From Galaxea fascicularis (lineage: Eukaryota; Cnidaria; Anthozoa; Scleractinia; Euphylliidae), in assembly GCA_948470475.1 (NCBI GenBank), contig OX419337.1, positions 24,733,791-24,797,790 of the forward strand: a DNA stretch of 64,000 nucleotides, in the 5' to 3' direction. Under the pieces are notes generated by a model, which did no database searches, was not told where the DNA came from, and worked only from the letters and a program-made list of their open reading frames with translations. The position numbers and the translations under genes are program-made. Within the stretch, counting starts at the first letter, position 1; every line of letters starts with the position of its first letter. This document shows, piece by piece, positions 33,045-43,214 of this stretch.

Positions 33045-33675
33045 GTTAGTAGACGCAATTTGGGGCTGATCCATTAGCTGTTTGAGGTTTTTTTTATTTA
33101 GCTGTTCGTGGTTTACGTTTTCATGAGTGTCTGCAGAAATAAAAATAAATGTTTACAACTTTCATTGTCTTTAGTCAGTGCTTAGGTTTCGTGTCCCTGT
33201 TAAGACGGTAAAAAGGATTACTGAACCGTTTGCAGTCGAAGTCTGCCGAACCATTCAATGAACTTGCCGTGAAATCCTCAAAAAGTGCATGCCTTGCATC
33301 GCACAAGATCAACACTCATCGAGGTGTTTCGATCTATGTTCCGAAAATGTTGATTTATTTCGTCTCTCTCGGCGAAAAACTTTACTAGGCCGTGATTTTG
33401 CAAAACATTACAGCAAACCTCTCACATTTTGCCCTACAAGGAAGTGAGGACACTTGTTTTTCTTGTCGGACAAAGCGGACACCCCCGACAAAATTTGTCC
33501 CGGGTAAAAATTGGACAAAATCGTTTAAGTAAACAAAATTTTGTTTATCTTGTCATTAATATGTCAAAAAGCTTTCAACCGTTTAAATTAAGCGTCTCAG
33601 TTGTTTCTCGTGTTGCGAAACTAGATTTTACAATTTTCGCAGTGGACAAAATGAATCCTAATAGTTCATGGAATT

Positions 33676-33849
33676 AAATCCCATGGCAAGCTATCCTTTA
33701 TATGGACAGCCGAATTCTGCGAGGCTCTGGAACGTGCCCCCATATACGATGACCAGTTGGCTACCCACATAGAACAACAGGCACACCATAAGGAGTATTT
33801 CGTCCGCTATCTTAGCGATGTTTACAAGAAAGAGGAATGCAACAAGTAA
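33676..33849 (+). CDS. Candidate last exon, 57 residues
   Basis: An open frame without its own ATG reads HGKLSFIWTAEFCEALERAP and ends EYFVRYLSDVYKKEECNK before TAA. The amino acid mix looks like real protein. It may belong with the exon at 32981 or be a retained fragment of a decayed gene. I do not recognise it. Confidence 0.25.
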   Translation, partial: KSHGKLSFIWTAEFCEALERAPIYDDQLATHIEQQAHHKEYFVRYLSDVYKKEECNK

Positions 33850-34350
33850 TAAAATTTGAACACGCTCCATTATCCTGCCAAACTAAGTCGATGTTTTGGC
33901 GCGCAGCAAAATTGAATAAATTATAATGAAATATAATATTGACAGTGTTGACACAACTTGTAGACTTGACCCTGCTTTACCTTGTCAATGCGGATGCAAC
34001 AGACGAGACAAAATTTGTCCTTAGATTTGCCACGGATTTTGTCTCCTAGTGCGGATCGGTCCTATGACGTTTTCCATGGGTCTATTACGTTGTAGACTGG
34101 TGTTAATTAGTTTTATTTATTTAGCTCTCAGTAATATCAAGGGAAAGCACCTAATTTCATGCTTGCATGGCAACATTGTTTTCCTTGTTCTCGAACAGTC
34201 TATTTAATAATCATTTTACGAGGACGCACTTGATGTGAAATGATAAATTATCCCCGAGACATGTTGTACCGAGGTTCATATCCAGCAACGTACGATTTTA
34301 TTAGCTTCTTATACTGCACTTGTTAACAAGTCGTAGCTGGTTAGAAACTA

Positions 34351-34518
34351 CAGTGGAACCCCGCCATACGACCACCTCGTCATTACGACCTCTTTTTGTG
34401 GCCCGAACTGCATAAGCCCACTTATCTTCTTATTTGATAACCCCGTTAATCTGACCACCCCGTTAATACGACCAAATTTTCATGGCCAGACGGTGGTCGT
34501 ATTAACGGGGTTCCACTG
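34351..34518. mobile_element. Mariner/pogo-type MITE
   Basis: The inverted ends start CAGTGGAACCCCG and share ACGACCACC a few bases in. TA precedes the left end. Internal ACGACC repeats are present and there is no ORF. Confidence 0.7.
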
Positions 34519-35365
34519 TGGATAATTGAGGGAATAGCAAGACAAATACAAAGTAGCTAGGTTGTACTTCACTGACGCATTTTTGGAAACATGTCCTACG
34601 CGTGGCTCCACAAAAGTGGATCAGAAGCCAGACAGCGATCCTTTTCCATGTTCTCATGTTTGGAGCATAGTATTTGTTAAGTTTTGAGGTAATGCCTGCT
34701 GGCATTGCATTGACAAAGTTCACCATACAATTTTCACAAATTGTTTTTTTCCTAACTGCACAGTTACGGGAATTTATCGCTGGTATAATGTTGACGAAAT
34801 GTTTCTTTGAAAAGATCATTTGACGATACCATAGTAGACTTTCGCTTCTGCTGAGTTGTTTTGTAAAAGAATGAAATGCATCAGCAGCTTTTTTCAACTT
34901 CCTGTTTGTAGACTCATTCATAGTTACACGTGCCGCTGCTCGAAAGCCTCGGTTGACTTTATCAAGAAGAAAGCATTGCAAAGCGTAATTGTTTTTGTTT
35001 TTCGGAAGTATTCATACGCAACTATTGTTTTCGCAGCCAGTTTGCAGTTAAATCAAACTGTAAAGGCCATTGATAGCAGTTATTTCGTAGGTTCCATGAA
35101 CTATTGCCAGTCATATCTTGATCGCGTGCCAAATTTTTAGTTAACAAGACGCCTGTAGGCGTTTACGCGGGATGTGTTTGTCAATATTACAGTGACACTA
35201 AATTTGAATGGTTGCCCCTGCACAGACAGAATCTTTTCATACGCACAAATAAGTGTTAATGTAAATGTAAGCAATTGGTGGAGTATTACAAACATCGCTC
35301 GATAAATTGTGAGTGAATAGTAAACTCACTGTTTCGATTCGTGTGAACTCACTGGTTTGATCAAT
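34519..35365. other. No gene recognised
   Basis: A 159-residue minus-strand ORF (34502-34981) runs into the MITE end and has no recognisable domain. It is probably chance. Confidence 0.35.
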
Positions 35366-35655
35366 GGCCCGATTTATACTAAAGACGGATCATCCCTCTG
35401 GGACGAACTTGGGCAAAGAACGATAGTTCGTCTGATAATTCGTCTGCGTATAAATACGAGCAAACAGACGGATTATCCGTCCAGACGAATTATCTGGATA
35501 ATTCGTCGATGAACACGAATTATCCAGATAGTTCGTCTGGACGGATGATCCGTCTGTTTGCTCGTATTTATACGCAGACGAATTATCAGACGAACTATCG
35601 TTATTTGCCCAAGTTCGTCCCAGACGGATGATCCGTCTCTAGTATAAATCGGGCC
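35366..35655. repeat. 290-bp palindromic fold-back element
   Basis: The arms of about 140 bp start GGCCCGATTTATACTA and mirror each other with few differences around a short centre near GATGAACAC. Each arm is itself made of repeated GACGGAT and GACGAATTATC pieces. CAATGG occurs just outside both ends. Confidence 0.88.
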
Positions 35656-36559
35656 AATGGCTCACTAGTTTCAAGCACACGCTTGGCTATCCAATTATCC
35701 ACGGCTCAATAAACAGTGACGTTGTTGGTTCGATCGCTGGCAAACACACAAGTTTGTGGCGTGACAGTTTGTGCAATTGTTAACGATTCAATACACAAAA
35801 CCAAAACAACATTAATTTTCTGATTAAATATTAAGTTTACTCAGGTAAGCCTCCATTTACTGCTGAAAAGCAAAGACGTTTAATTTTTGCCTCGAGTAAA
35901 ACTACGCGAAAGCAAAGCAAGCGAACTGCGAGTTTCTTGTAAAGCTAATTTATTGACTCGAATTTCACTGATCAGACTGATAAAAGTTATTTGGAAACAC
36001 ACGACGAATCAGGCATTGAAGCATATAAAAGCACGGTAAAAATTCACATCTCACGGAGCAACCACATCAAAACCTGTAATGTTTTGCAAGGTGGATTCCC
36101 AGTCTAAGAGCTCAAACGAACTTCGCTTTGATCACAAAACCACACTCACTGATCTGTCCTGAAAGAGGGATTTCTTCATTATGAACAAACTGATCTCCAC
36201 CGTTGAGGCTGCCGAGTGTTTCTTACAACTTATTCTTTTGATTTACAGCTTTAAAGAGCAGTGTCTTCCTTCTGAGACCGGCAAACTACTATCTTGTAAA
36301 TTCACGCCTCATACCCAAGGAAGCCATTTTTCTCACGCCAGCCTTTTTGTAGTTTCCACCTTGATCTGGCACGGTCCATGCACGAGCCTGGCACGTGATT
36401 CCACGATAATGAAAAGCCAATCGAATCGGACGATTTTCTTGAGAGCCAATGAAATCACAGCATTCTCTCGAGACTTCCCGCGGGGAACGGGAAACTTAAA
36501 AAAAAAAAAACATTGCAATTTGTGGCTACGATGAAAACGAAATTCGACCGAAACCTTAA
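35656..36559. other. No gene recognised
   Basis: Overlapping plus and minus ORFs at 36181-36629 have no domain and low-complexity ends. Nothing else is visible. Confidence 0.35.
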
Positions 36560-38034
36560 GGTTACTGTAGACCTTCAGGGGTGTCTTCCGAAGAATAATT
36601 CGTATGCGCGTCGCTTGCGCTATAACCATAGAAAAGTATATATCATCGTAAAGCTAATAAAATGTAAAATCAGAAGAGATCAACATTTTTAAGATTTGAT
36701 TTAATGGTAAGCGCACGTAAGCCTTCAAACGCAAAACTGACACTATTTGCTAAACTGAATTACCTGCCTTCCTGCTGTCACGCACGACCAAACAAACTGC
36801 ACAGTGTCAATCAGTAGGTGATAGACTACAAAAGTGTGTGAGGCTTTTTCGATATTCCGATTGGTTGCCGAGAAAATCCACTTTGAAGGTGGCGAATTGA
36901 ATATTTTCCGATCTTCGTCACATGAGAGCGCGTAATAGAAGAAGTATTTGGAAAATCAAAAAAGCCTCACACACTTTTGCGCATTGATAACCAAGGAACA
37001 TTTTGGCCAAATTTCATAAGAATCCGTCAAATCTACATACCCTATTAATTCGCTTGAAGCGAGGAAATCCACGCAAAAATAAAGCCCGAGTTTTAGCCTC
37101 CTAAAGTTTTGAAAGCTTATCACACCTCATCAAAGCGGATGTCAACCGGGTCATGCCGCCGACCAATAAAACACAAGGTTCAGACACCTGAGCGCCCGCA
37201 ACAAAAATAGCCCATTGAATTCGCGGGAATTTTTTCAGTCGCAGTCGAACACCGTCAAATAGTAATTGCGGCGACATACTAGTAATGGGTAAAGTTAAAA
37301 GAAAAGCGTCTGGAAAAACAGAAAAGAGAAAAAGTACAAGCCAGCGTGTTTGGCTCATCTTCACACTCCAATTCCTCCGATTCTGTGCTTCCGTTCGATT
37401 CATCGCCACTAGTCGAGTCAGATTCCGCTAAACCAGAGGTAGAAGCTTTCGAAGCCATCAGCTTTAAAGTACTGGCACCAACATCTCTGGAAGTTGAAGG
37501 AGGTGAAACTCGTGAAACTCCTGAAACACCGCTTGAAGGCTGGTCAAACCAGGAGCCTTTGTCACTGGCGGCGAGTTCCTTCTTCTTGCTTTCATCGAAA
37601 TTTTCGCCTTTCTCCTTTTTCTTCGGCCCGGGTTTTTTACGAGTTTTCGTCCAAGGCGTCGTCTGTCTTTTCGTTGAATTCATAGTGTAAGTATTCACGG
37701 ACTCTACATTACAAAAATTCACTAATACCAGCGGCCTAAACGACGCGAAACTGCACAACTTTCGATGTAAACAAACCGGGAAACAAAATATGCAAATGAT
37801 TGCAATTTGAGTCCTGGATAAGATTTCCGCGAAAAATCCACAGCCGCTAATGGGATTATAACGCCTTTAGTTATTTATTAATTCTTCTCCAAAATAGTTT
37901 TTCCCCGATATCTCGCGATCGTTGAATGATTTTAAAATTTTTTTTTCGCCAAACTTTAAATTGATATGTTAGCTATATCAGGAACAAAGAAAAAAAAATT
38001 CGAAAAATTTGGCCTTTGAAGGTCTACAGTAACC
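36560..38034. mobile_element. Internally deleted TTAA transposon, TGTAG core
   Basis: Both ends read GGTTACTGTAGACCTTC and TTAA flanks each (36556-36559 and 38035-38038). Subterminal sequence (CCGTCAAATCTACATACCCT) is shared with the 18-kb element. It keeps only the N-terminal part of a transposase gene. Confidence 0.85.
37279..37683 (-). pseudogene. Transposase N-terminal remnant
   Basis: From Met 37683 it reads MNSTKRQTTPWTKTRKKPGP and includes SDKGSWFDQPSSG, parallel to the start of the 18-kb transposase (SPWVKKKKKTGPKKKEK and SDKGSWFGQTPS). The acidic stretch before the Cys cluster is kept; then homology stops. The catalytic region is gone, so no active product is expected. Confidence 0.75.
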
Positions 38035-38078
38035 TTAACGCGGTGCTCACCCCGCGTAACTAATGCAATCCCTTTTGT

Positions 38079-38278
38079 TAGGCTCGATCTCCAGTCGTGG
38101 GTGTCTCGATGCGCCCGCGATTCTCCCCACCCACGATTATATTAAAATTTCATGCTTGCAAAATTCTGCCGGCTCGCTTCTGATTGGTCAGTTTTGAATA
38201 GCCAAACCCGTGCGCCCAGCCGTGTTGTGGGGAGAGTCGTGAGCGCATCGAGACACCCACATCTAGAGACCGAGCTCA
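38079..38278. mobile_element. 200-bp MITE with 9-bp target duplication
   Basis: The ends TAGGCTCGATCTCC and TGAGCTCGGTCTCT lead into a shared GTGGGTGTCTCGATGCGC. The flanks CCCTTTTGT and CCTTTTTGT are a 9-bp duplication with one mismatch. Confidence 0.75.
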
Positions 38279-38300
38279 CCTTTTTGTTAGCTGACTAGCA

Positions 38301-38307
<7 letters not shown>

Positions 38308-38351
<44 letters not shown>
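38308..38351. repeat. (AAT)n microsatellite
   Basis: About fourteen AAT triplets in a row. Confidence 0.9.
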
Positions 38352-38352
<1 letters not shown>

Positions 38353-39914
38353 GCACTTGTATGGCGCATATACAAAATACTCTATGCGCTTTTTGCGTGT
38401 AGCGTGAACTATTGTCATCTACGTTACGATCAAGTGAAACATTTGTTAACTTCTGAAACCCACTTTTATCGTTGAACAGTTATTAGCCGCTAGCATCCAA
38501 CTTTCTGCAAAGCGAAAAAAATGCGTTGGTGGCCCTGAATTCCAATTTATTTTTAACCTCACAGAAGTTGTATGAGCTAACTAGTTAGGTAAAAAAAAAA
38601 AACAGGGGTCACCGAGCTTGTGTTTTTTAAAGTTATTATCACTTAAAGCATTCACCAATATAAAGGACTACTGGATTAACGTTTCCTTTAATTCAAACTA
38701 TTATAGGTCTCAGCTTTCGCACCAGAAACCTAGGGACAGAGCTGGTACTCATTGCTTGAAAGGCAAAGTAAGGAACTTGTATTAATTATGTTTGTTGGAA
38801 CGACTAGTCTGAATCACGCCACAAGTGAGAAGCGAGTGAATTAAAAACAATTACTGGATGATGTTTTTGTGATATGTATCCAGAATAATCAACGTCGAGG
38901 TGAGAGTTGATAACTTTTCCCGAGACCTTGATTGTTCTGGATACAACAAAACCGAATCTAATAATTGTTTTATACATTGAACGAAACAAAAATGTCGCGA
39001 CAGTAAAGATTCACTTGCAAACCTGGACTTACCGACGGCAAGCCACACAAAGCGCGAAAACTTGACAAGATTATCCTCGGAAATCATGCACCGCGGTCAC
39101 ACATGACAATTACTAGTGACCTTGAGTGTCTTTGACATAATTATTGTATAATCTGCAGGTAGATAATGTGAGAAGCGCTGATTTCGAAAATTCACTGTAC
39201 GCTTTCGGCCAATCAAAAAAGAGATACCAAGTTCAATGTACAATACTTTTTCTCGTATTACAACGACTTCTATAATATTGCAGCACCTTATTATTGCTTT
39301 CGTCAATACCTTGGGCATACATTTTATGGTTTGTACTTGTAGCATATTTACGTGCTCAACCAGGGTTATAAGAAACAACGAGCCCCTGTAATTTTTTTTT
39401 CCAAAATAGCTGGAACGGCTTTTCGTTGCTTTAATGGCTCAATTTACAAGATTTGCGTGATGTGAATTAATCACAGAATTCCCATACTGGTGGTTCACAA
39501 AACAATTTGGTTTTATCAACAGAGTTGACAATGTAAATTGGCCACCGTGCAGGGATCCTAAAAGCTGACGTTTCAAGCGTTAGCCCTCCGTCAAACGGAA
39601 TTCTGACAATATATCTTATGTTTTTATGCAACACAAAAAAAGCCAATTCAAGGATGGGCTATTACATGCGGGGAGGGGTGGGGAGATTTTCAGCTTCCAT
39701 GATTTTTTTTTACCCGTTGCTTGCGAAGGAATTTCTTTCATGCCTTTTTCATTGCATTTTTTTTTTGGTTCCCCCAACTATGGTCTGTCCCTGAAGAGTT
39801 GAATGAATTCCCCTACATAAAACATGGAAACAGTAAGTGACTTTTCAGGTACATAAAATGTTTTGTCTAAGACTGTGTTCGTATCCATACGTTTCTATCA
39901 CAGAAAGTTCGCCA
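38352..39914. other. Upstream region of the TPR gene
   Basis: No gene is supported. A G-rich then T-rich stretch at 39650-39780 resembles the ends of the Harbinger-like family. A good splice acceptor (GTTTCTATCACAG at about 39902) stands just before the likely start codon, so a 5' non-coding exon may lie here. Confidence 0.4.
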
Positions 39915-42900
39915 ATGGAGTATTCTCCGGAGCAGCTGAACTATTTTCGATTGTGCTACATCGCTTTTAACTTGATCCCGGAGGGACTACGAAAGGTCTT
40001 CAAGCAAGAGTGGGATTTCCTCTACAAAACACCCTCTCTTGGTGAATGGAAGGACACACCGCAGAATGGGCTCCAGTTTTATAATAAAGAATCTTCAAGG
40101 AGTCGCTCAAAGAACGCAAGATTACTGGCGACAATACAGAACGGCAACACAACAGAATGGGATTGCACGTGCCTGTTCTTTGCTATTCTGTACTCGGATA
40201 GCATTGGTAATACCCTAAGTCCGGTGGTCAAAACACACGTCGATGACCTGCGACAGGTGCGTAACGGCATTGCTCACATAAGCGAGGCAGAAGTTACTGA
40301 TGTCGATTTTAAGCACCGTGCTGGTATAGTCATAGCTGCATTTACTTCTTTGAAGCTTCCTGTCGGTGATATTGAGGTAATTAAAAATCAGACGAGCTTC
40401 CCCACGGCGGAAGTGAACAAGTTGAAGATGCAGGCAGCTCAGCTACAAGCAGATTTACAAGTGGCTCAAGACACAGTTAGAAAAAAGGAAGAAGAAGTTG
40501 AAGCCCTTACGCAGGAGGTCAATTCCAGGGTCGAGTCATTCTGCAATCTCACATTCAAACCATCCCATGAAATCATCAGACGCCCAAACGTCGTGAATCT
40601 AATCGTGACCAGGATGCAGGAGCTTGATAGAAAAAGCAATGGAACCATCAGTACCATGTATTTATCAGGAATTCCCGGCTGTGGCAAAAGTCAGGTAGCT
40701 CGACAAATTGGTCAAGAGTTCGACAAATTATTTCGACAAAGTGAAGGACTAACGTTTGTTGCTACTCTAAATGCAGAAAGCGTTGAGGCACTAGCTGACT
40801 CGTATATGATTCTAGCAAGACGTTTGGGAGTTACAGAATACACCTTAGCTAGTATGGAAACCTTGAGAGCGGACAACCCAAAAACCGTAATTCAGCACTT
40901 GGGGCGTTTAATTTTGCCAAAGACGAAACAGTTCTCCAAATGGCTGATTATTGCTGACAACGTTGTTAACCTATCCCTAATTCGTGACGAATTGCCTTCC
41001 TCTGGCAGTGAGGAGTGGGGCCACGGCCAGGTATTAGTTACAACTCAAGACAGCAGCACCATTCCCTCAAATGCTCCGAACACTTTCCATGAGTCACTCA
41101 GTAAAGGAATGCAAGAAGACGAAGCAGTGGATTTGCTTAAAAGAGTTTCACAGATTTCAAATCAGGACGACGCTCACAAGGTTGCTGAAGTTCTTGATTA
41201 TCAGCCACTTGCCCTAGCGGCTGCTGCGGTTTACGCGCAGACCATTGTAGACTGTGTTTCACCAAACTATAACTGGAAAAGCTACTTACAAACTTTGAGC
41301 GAAGGAAAACGCCAAGCTACTGAAGAACCGCTTGCAGCACAAAACGCGGCTTACTCCACTGCGATGACTACAGCTGTTAAAATGGCCATTACCAGAGCTT
41401 CCCACAATGACAAAGTTCTCTCTGAAGCATTTGGTTGTCTTTCTCTTTGTGCAAACGACTCTGTCCCAATCGAAGCTGTTGTTGACTATGTAAAAGTTCG
41501 CACAACGGGACAAACGAAGGAATTGATCAAAGCAAAGATCTTGAAATCTTCGCTGATAACCTGCTTATATGGTGAAGACGGGGTACCTTGCTTTCTAAAG
41601 GTGCATAACGTTGTTCATGAAATACTCAAAGAGATGTCTGTGGTTCTGTTGACAGAGAAGGTCCAGTGTATATACGCGGCAATCACGTCCTTCTACTCGC
41701 TAATAAAGAAAGAACGAACGCTGTTGAGAGCGAGTGGGCAAGCGTACGCCAAGTTACGTTGTATTACCTCCCACTGTAAAACGCTTCATGGAACCCTTTC
41801 TGCTGAAACGACAGTAAAGGATGTTTTGTTGAAGGAATTAACACACTCAGTCAGTCAAGAAAATATTGTGTCATGGCTTTGCTCCACTGCTGATGTTTGC
41901 TGCGACCTCAGTCATACATCAGATGCAACTGTGTTCTGCAAATCTGCGTTTCAGTCTATAAAGTACATAGGAAGCGGACAGGAAGGTGATTTGTTAAAAG
42001 CAGAGATTTTCTTTGTGCGTGGCAAAGTGTTGGAAATACAAGGGAAAAGCATTTTAGCAATGGCAAACTACGAAAAGGCCTTAACTATTTACAACGAAAT
42101 TCATGGCGAAGAACACCCTGATGTGGCAAAATCTTACAAGGCCCTGGGAAATCTTTATATTAAGCTTGAACAGTGGAATAGAGCCAAGAAACACCTCAAG
42201 AGAGCACTCAGTAGTTATATAAAGACCGGTGGCGAGAACCACCCTGAGGTTGGTAAAACTTACAACAGTCTTGGCCTTACTTGCAATACTCTTGGCCAAC
42301 TCAGTGAAGCGAAAGAGTACTTTGAGAAGGCATTGTGTATTGCAAGAGAGATTTACGGCGAGAAACACCTTGATGTAGCAGCATGCCTCAATAACTTAGG
42401 TAATCTTTCCACTGACCTTGGACGTCGCAGTCATTCAAAGGAATACCGCCTTAAAGCTTTGATCATTGCAAGAGAGATTTGTGGTGATGACCATCCCGAC
42501 GTAGCGACAACGTATTACAACTTAGCTGATGATTGCAGTATGCTTAACCAATTCGATCAAGCAAAAGAATGCGACGAAAAGGCACTGCAGATTAGACAAA
42601 AGATTTACGGACAAGTACACCCAGATGTCGCGGAAAGTTACCTTGCCTTAACTGATGATTGTCTGGACCTTGGGCAACATGATCAAGCAAAAGAATACGA
42701 GGAAAAAGCAAAGATGATTAGAAAAAAGGTTTACGGACAAGATCAAGCTCCAAGTTATTACCTCTTGCGTAAGGGATATTCAAGGATTGGACAGCAAATT
42801 GACGTGGTGGAGAACAAAAAGACAGCATTGGCTTTTACAAATCTTACTTACAAGCAAAGACAGATTATTTCTAGTGAAATATCAAATGATTGTGAGCTCC

Positions 42901-43214
42901 ACAAAGTGGCAGAACGTAATTTTGACTTCGTGTGCAATATTAAGGACGTTTCAAACAAGACTAAAGATAAAGCATACGACGAAAAGGCGCTGATGATTAG
43001 AAAAGAGATTCACGGTGAGGAACATTTAGACTTAGCAGCAACTTGCAATAACGTGGCTGTTGACTGCAGAAACCTGAACCAACACAGTGAAGCAAAAGAA
43101 TGTGATGAGATGACCCTGATGATTAGAAAGAAGATTCACGGTGAGGAACACCCCGACGTAGCGTCAAGTTATTATAATCTGGCTGTTGATTACAGAAACC
43201 TAACCCAACACTGA
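39915..43214 (+). CDS. HEPN-like / P-loop NTPase / TPR protein, part 1
   Basis: Met 39915 is chosen because a splice acceptor lies just upstream and the context is CCAATGG; the frame is open to 39837. Residues about 10-150 resemble the HEPN domain of DZIP3-type proteins (YFRLCYIAFNLIPEGLRKVF, then RNGIAHISEAE with the Arg-x4-6-His core). A coiled coil spans about 168-208. A P-loop, GIPGCGKS, is at 252-259 and a Walker B-like WLIIADN at 343-349, as in STAND NTPases. TPRs of the kinesin-light-chain type begin near 695 (for example AKEYFEKALCIAREIYGEKH). The frame ends at TGA 43212-43214 because of a 4-base insertion inside a repeat. By family this is likely an innate-immune-like sensor; that is inference. 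Confidence 0.85.
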   Translation: MEYSPEQLNYFRLCYIAFNLIPEGLRKVFKQEWDFLYKTPSLGEWKDTPQNGLQFYNKESSRSRSKNARLLATIQNGNTTEWDCTCLFFAILYSDSIGNTLSPVVKTHVDDLRQVRNGIAHISEAEVTDVDFKHRAGIVIAAFTSLKLPVGDIEVIKNQTSFPTAEVNKLKMQAAQLQADLQVAQDTVRKKEEEVEALTQEVNSRVESFCNLTFKPSHEIIRRPNVVNLIVTRMQELDRKSNGTISTMYLSGIPGCGKSQVARQIGQEFDKLFRQSEGLTFVATLNAESVEALADSYMILARRLGVTEYTLASMETLRADNPKTVIQHLGRLILPKTKQFSKWLIIADNVVNLSLIRDELPSSGSEEWGHGQVLVTTQDSSTIPSNAPNTFHESLSKGMQEDEAVDLLKRVSQISNQDDAHKVAEVLDYQPLALAAAAVYAQTIVDCVSPNYNWKSYLQTLSEGKRQATEEPLAAQNAAYSTAMTTAVKMAITRASHNDKVLSEAFGCLSLCANDSVPIEAVVDYVKVRTTGQTKELIKAKILKSSLITCLYGEDGVPCFLKVHNVVHEILKEMSVVLLTEKVQCIYAAITSFYSLIKKERTLLRASGQAYAKLRCITSHCKTLHGTLSAETTVKDVLLKELTHSVSQENIVSWLCSTADVCCDLSHTSDATVFCKSAFQSIKYIGSGQEGDLLKAEIFFVRGKVLEIQGKSILAMANYEKALTIYNEIHGEEHPDVAKSYKALGNLYIKLEQWNRAKKHLKRALSSYIKTGGENHPEVGKTYNSLGLTCNTLGQLSEAKEYFEKALCIAREIYGEKHLDVAACLNNLGNLSTDLGRRSHSKEYRLKALIIAREICGDDHPDVATTYYNLADDCSMLNQFDQAKECDEKALQIRQKIYGQVHPDVAESYLALTDDCLDLGQHDQAKEYEEKAKMIRKKVYGQDQAPSYYLLRKGYSRIGQQIDVVENKKTALAFTNLTYKQRQIISSEISNDCELHKVAERNFDFVCNIKDVSNKTKDKAYDEKALMIRKEIHGEEHLDLAATCNNVAVDCRNLNQHSEAKECDEMTLMIRKKIHGEEHPDVASSYYNLAVDYRNLTQH

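Larger units (their letters stand above)
31950..34350. other. Intergenic with two weak exon candidates
   Basis: The most coding-like pieces are listed separately at 32981 and 33676. Repeated motifs around ACAAAATTTGTCC near 33490 and 34010 suggest a decayed repeat. Confidence 0.35.

Noticed and set aside
34502..34981. 159-residue minus-strand ORF
   Set aside because: It runs into a MITE end for its C-terminus and shows no domain or splice signals.
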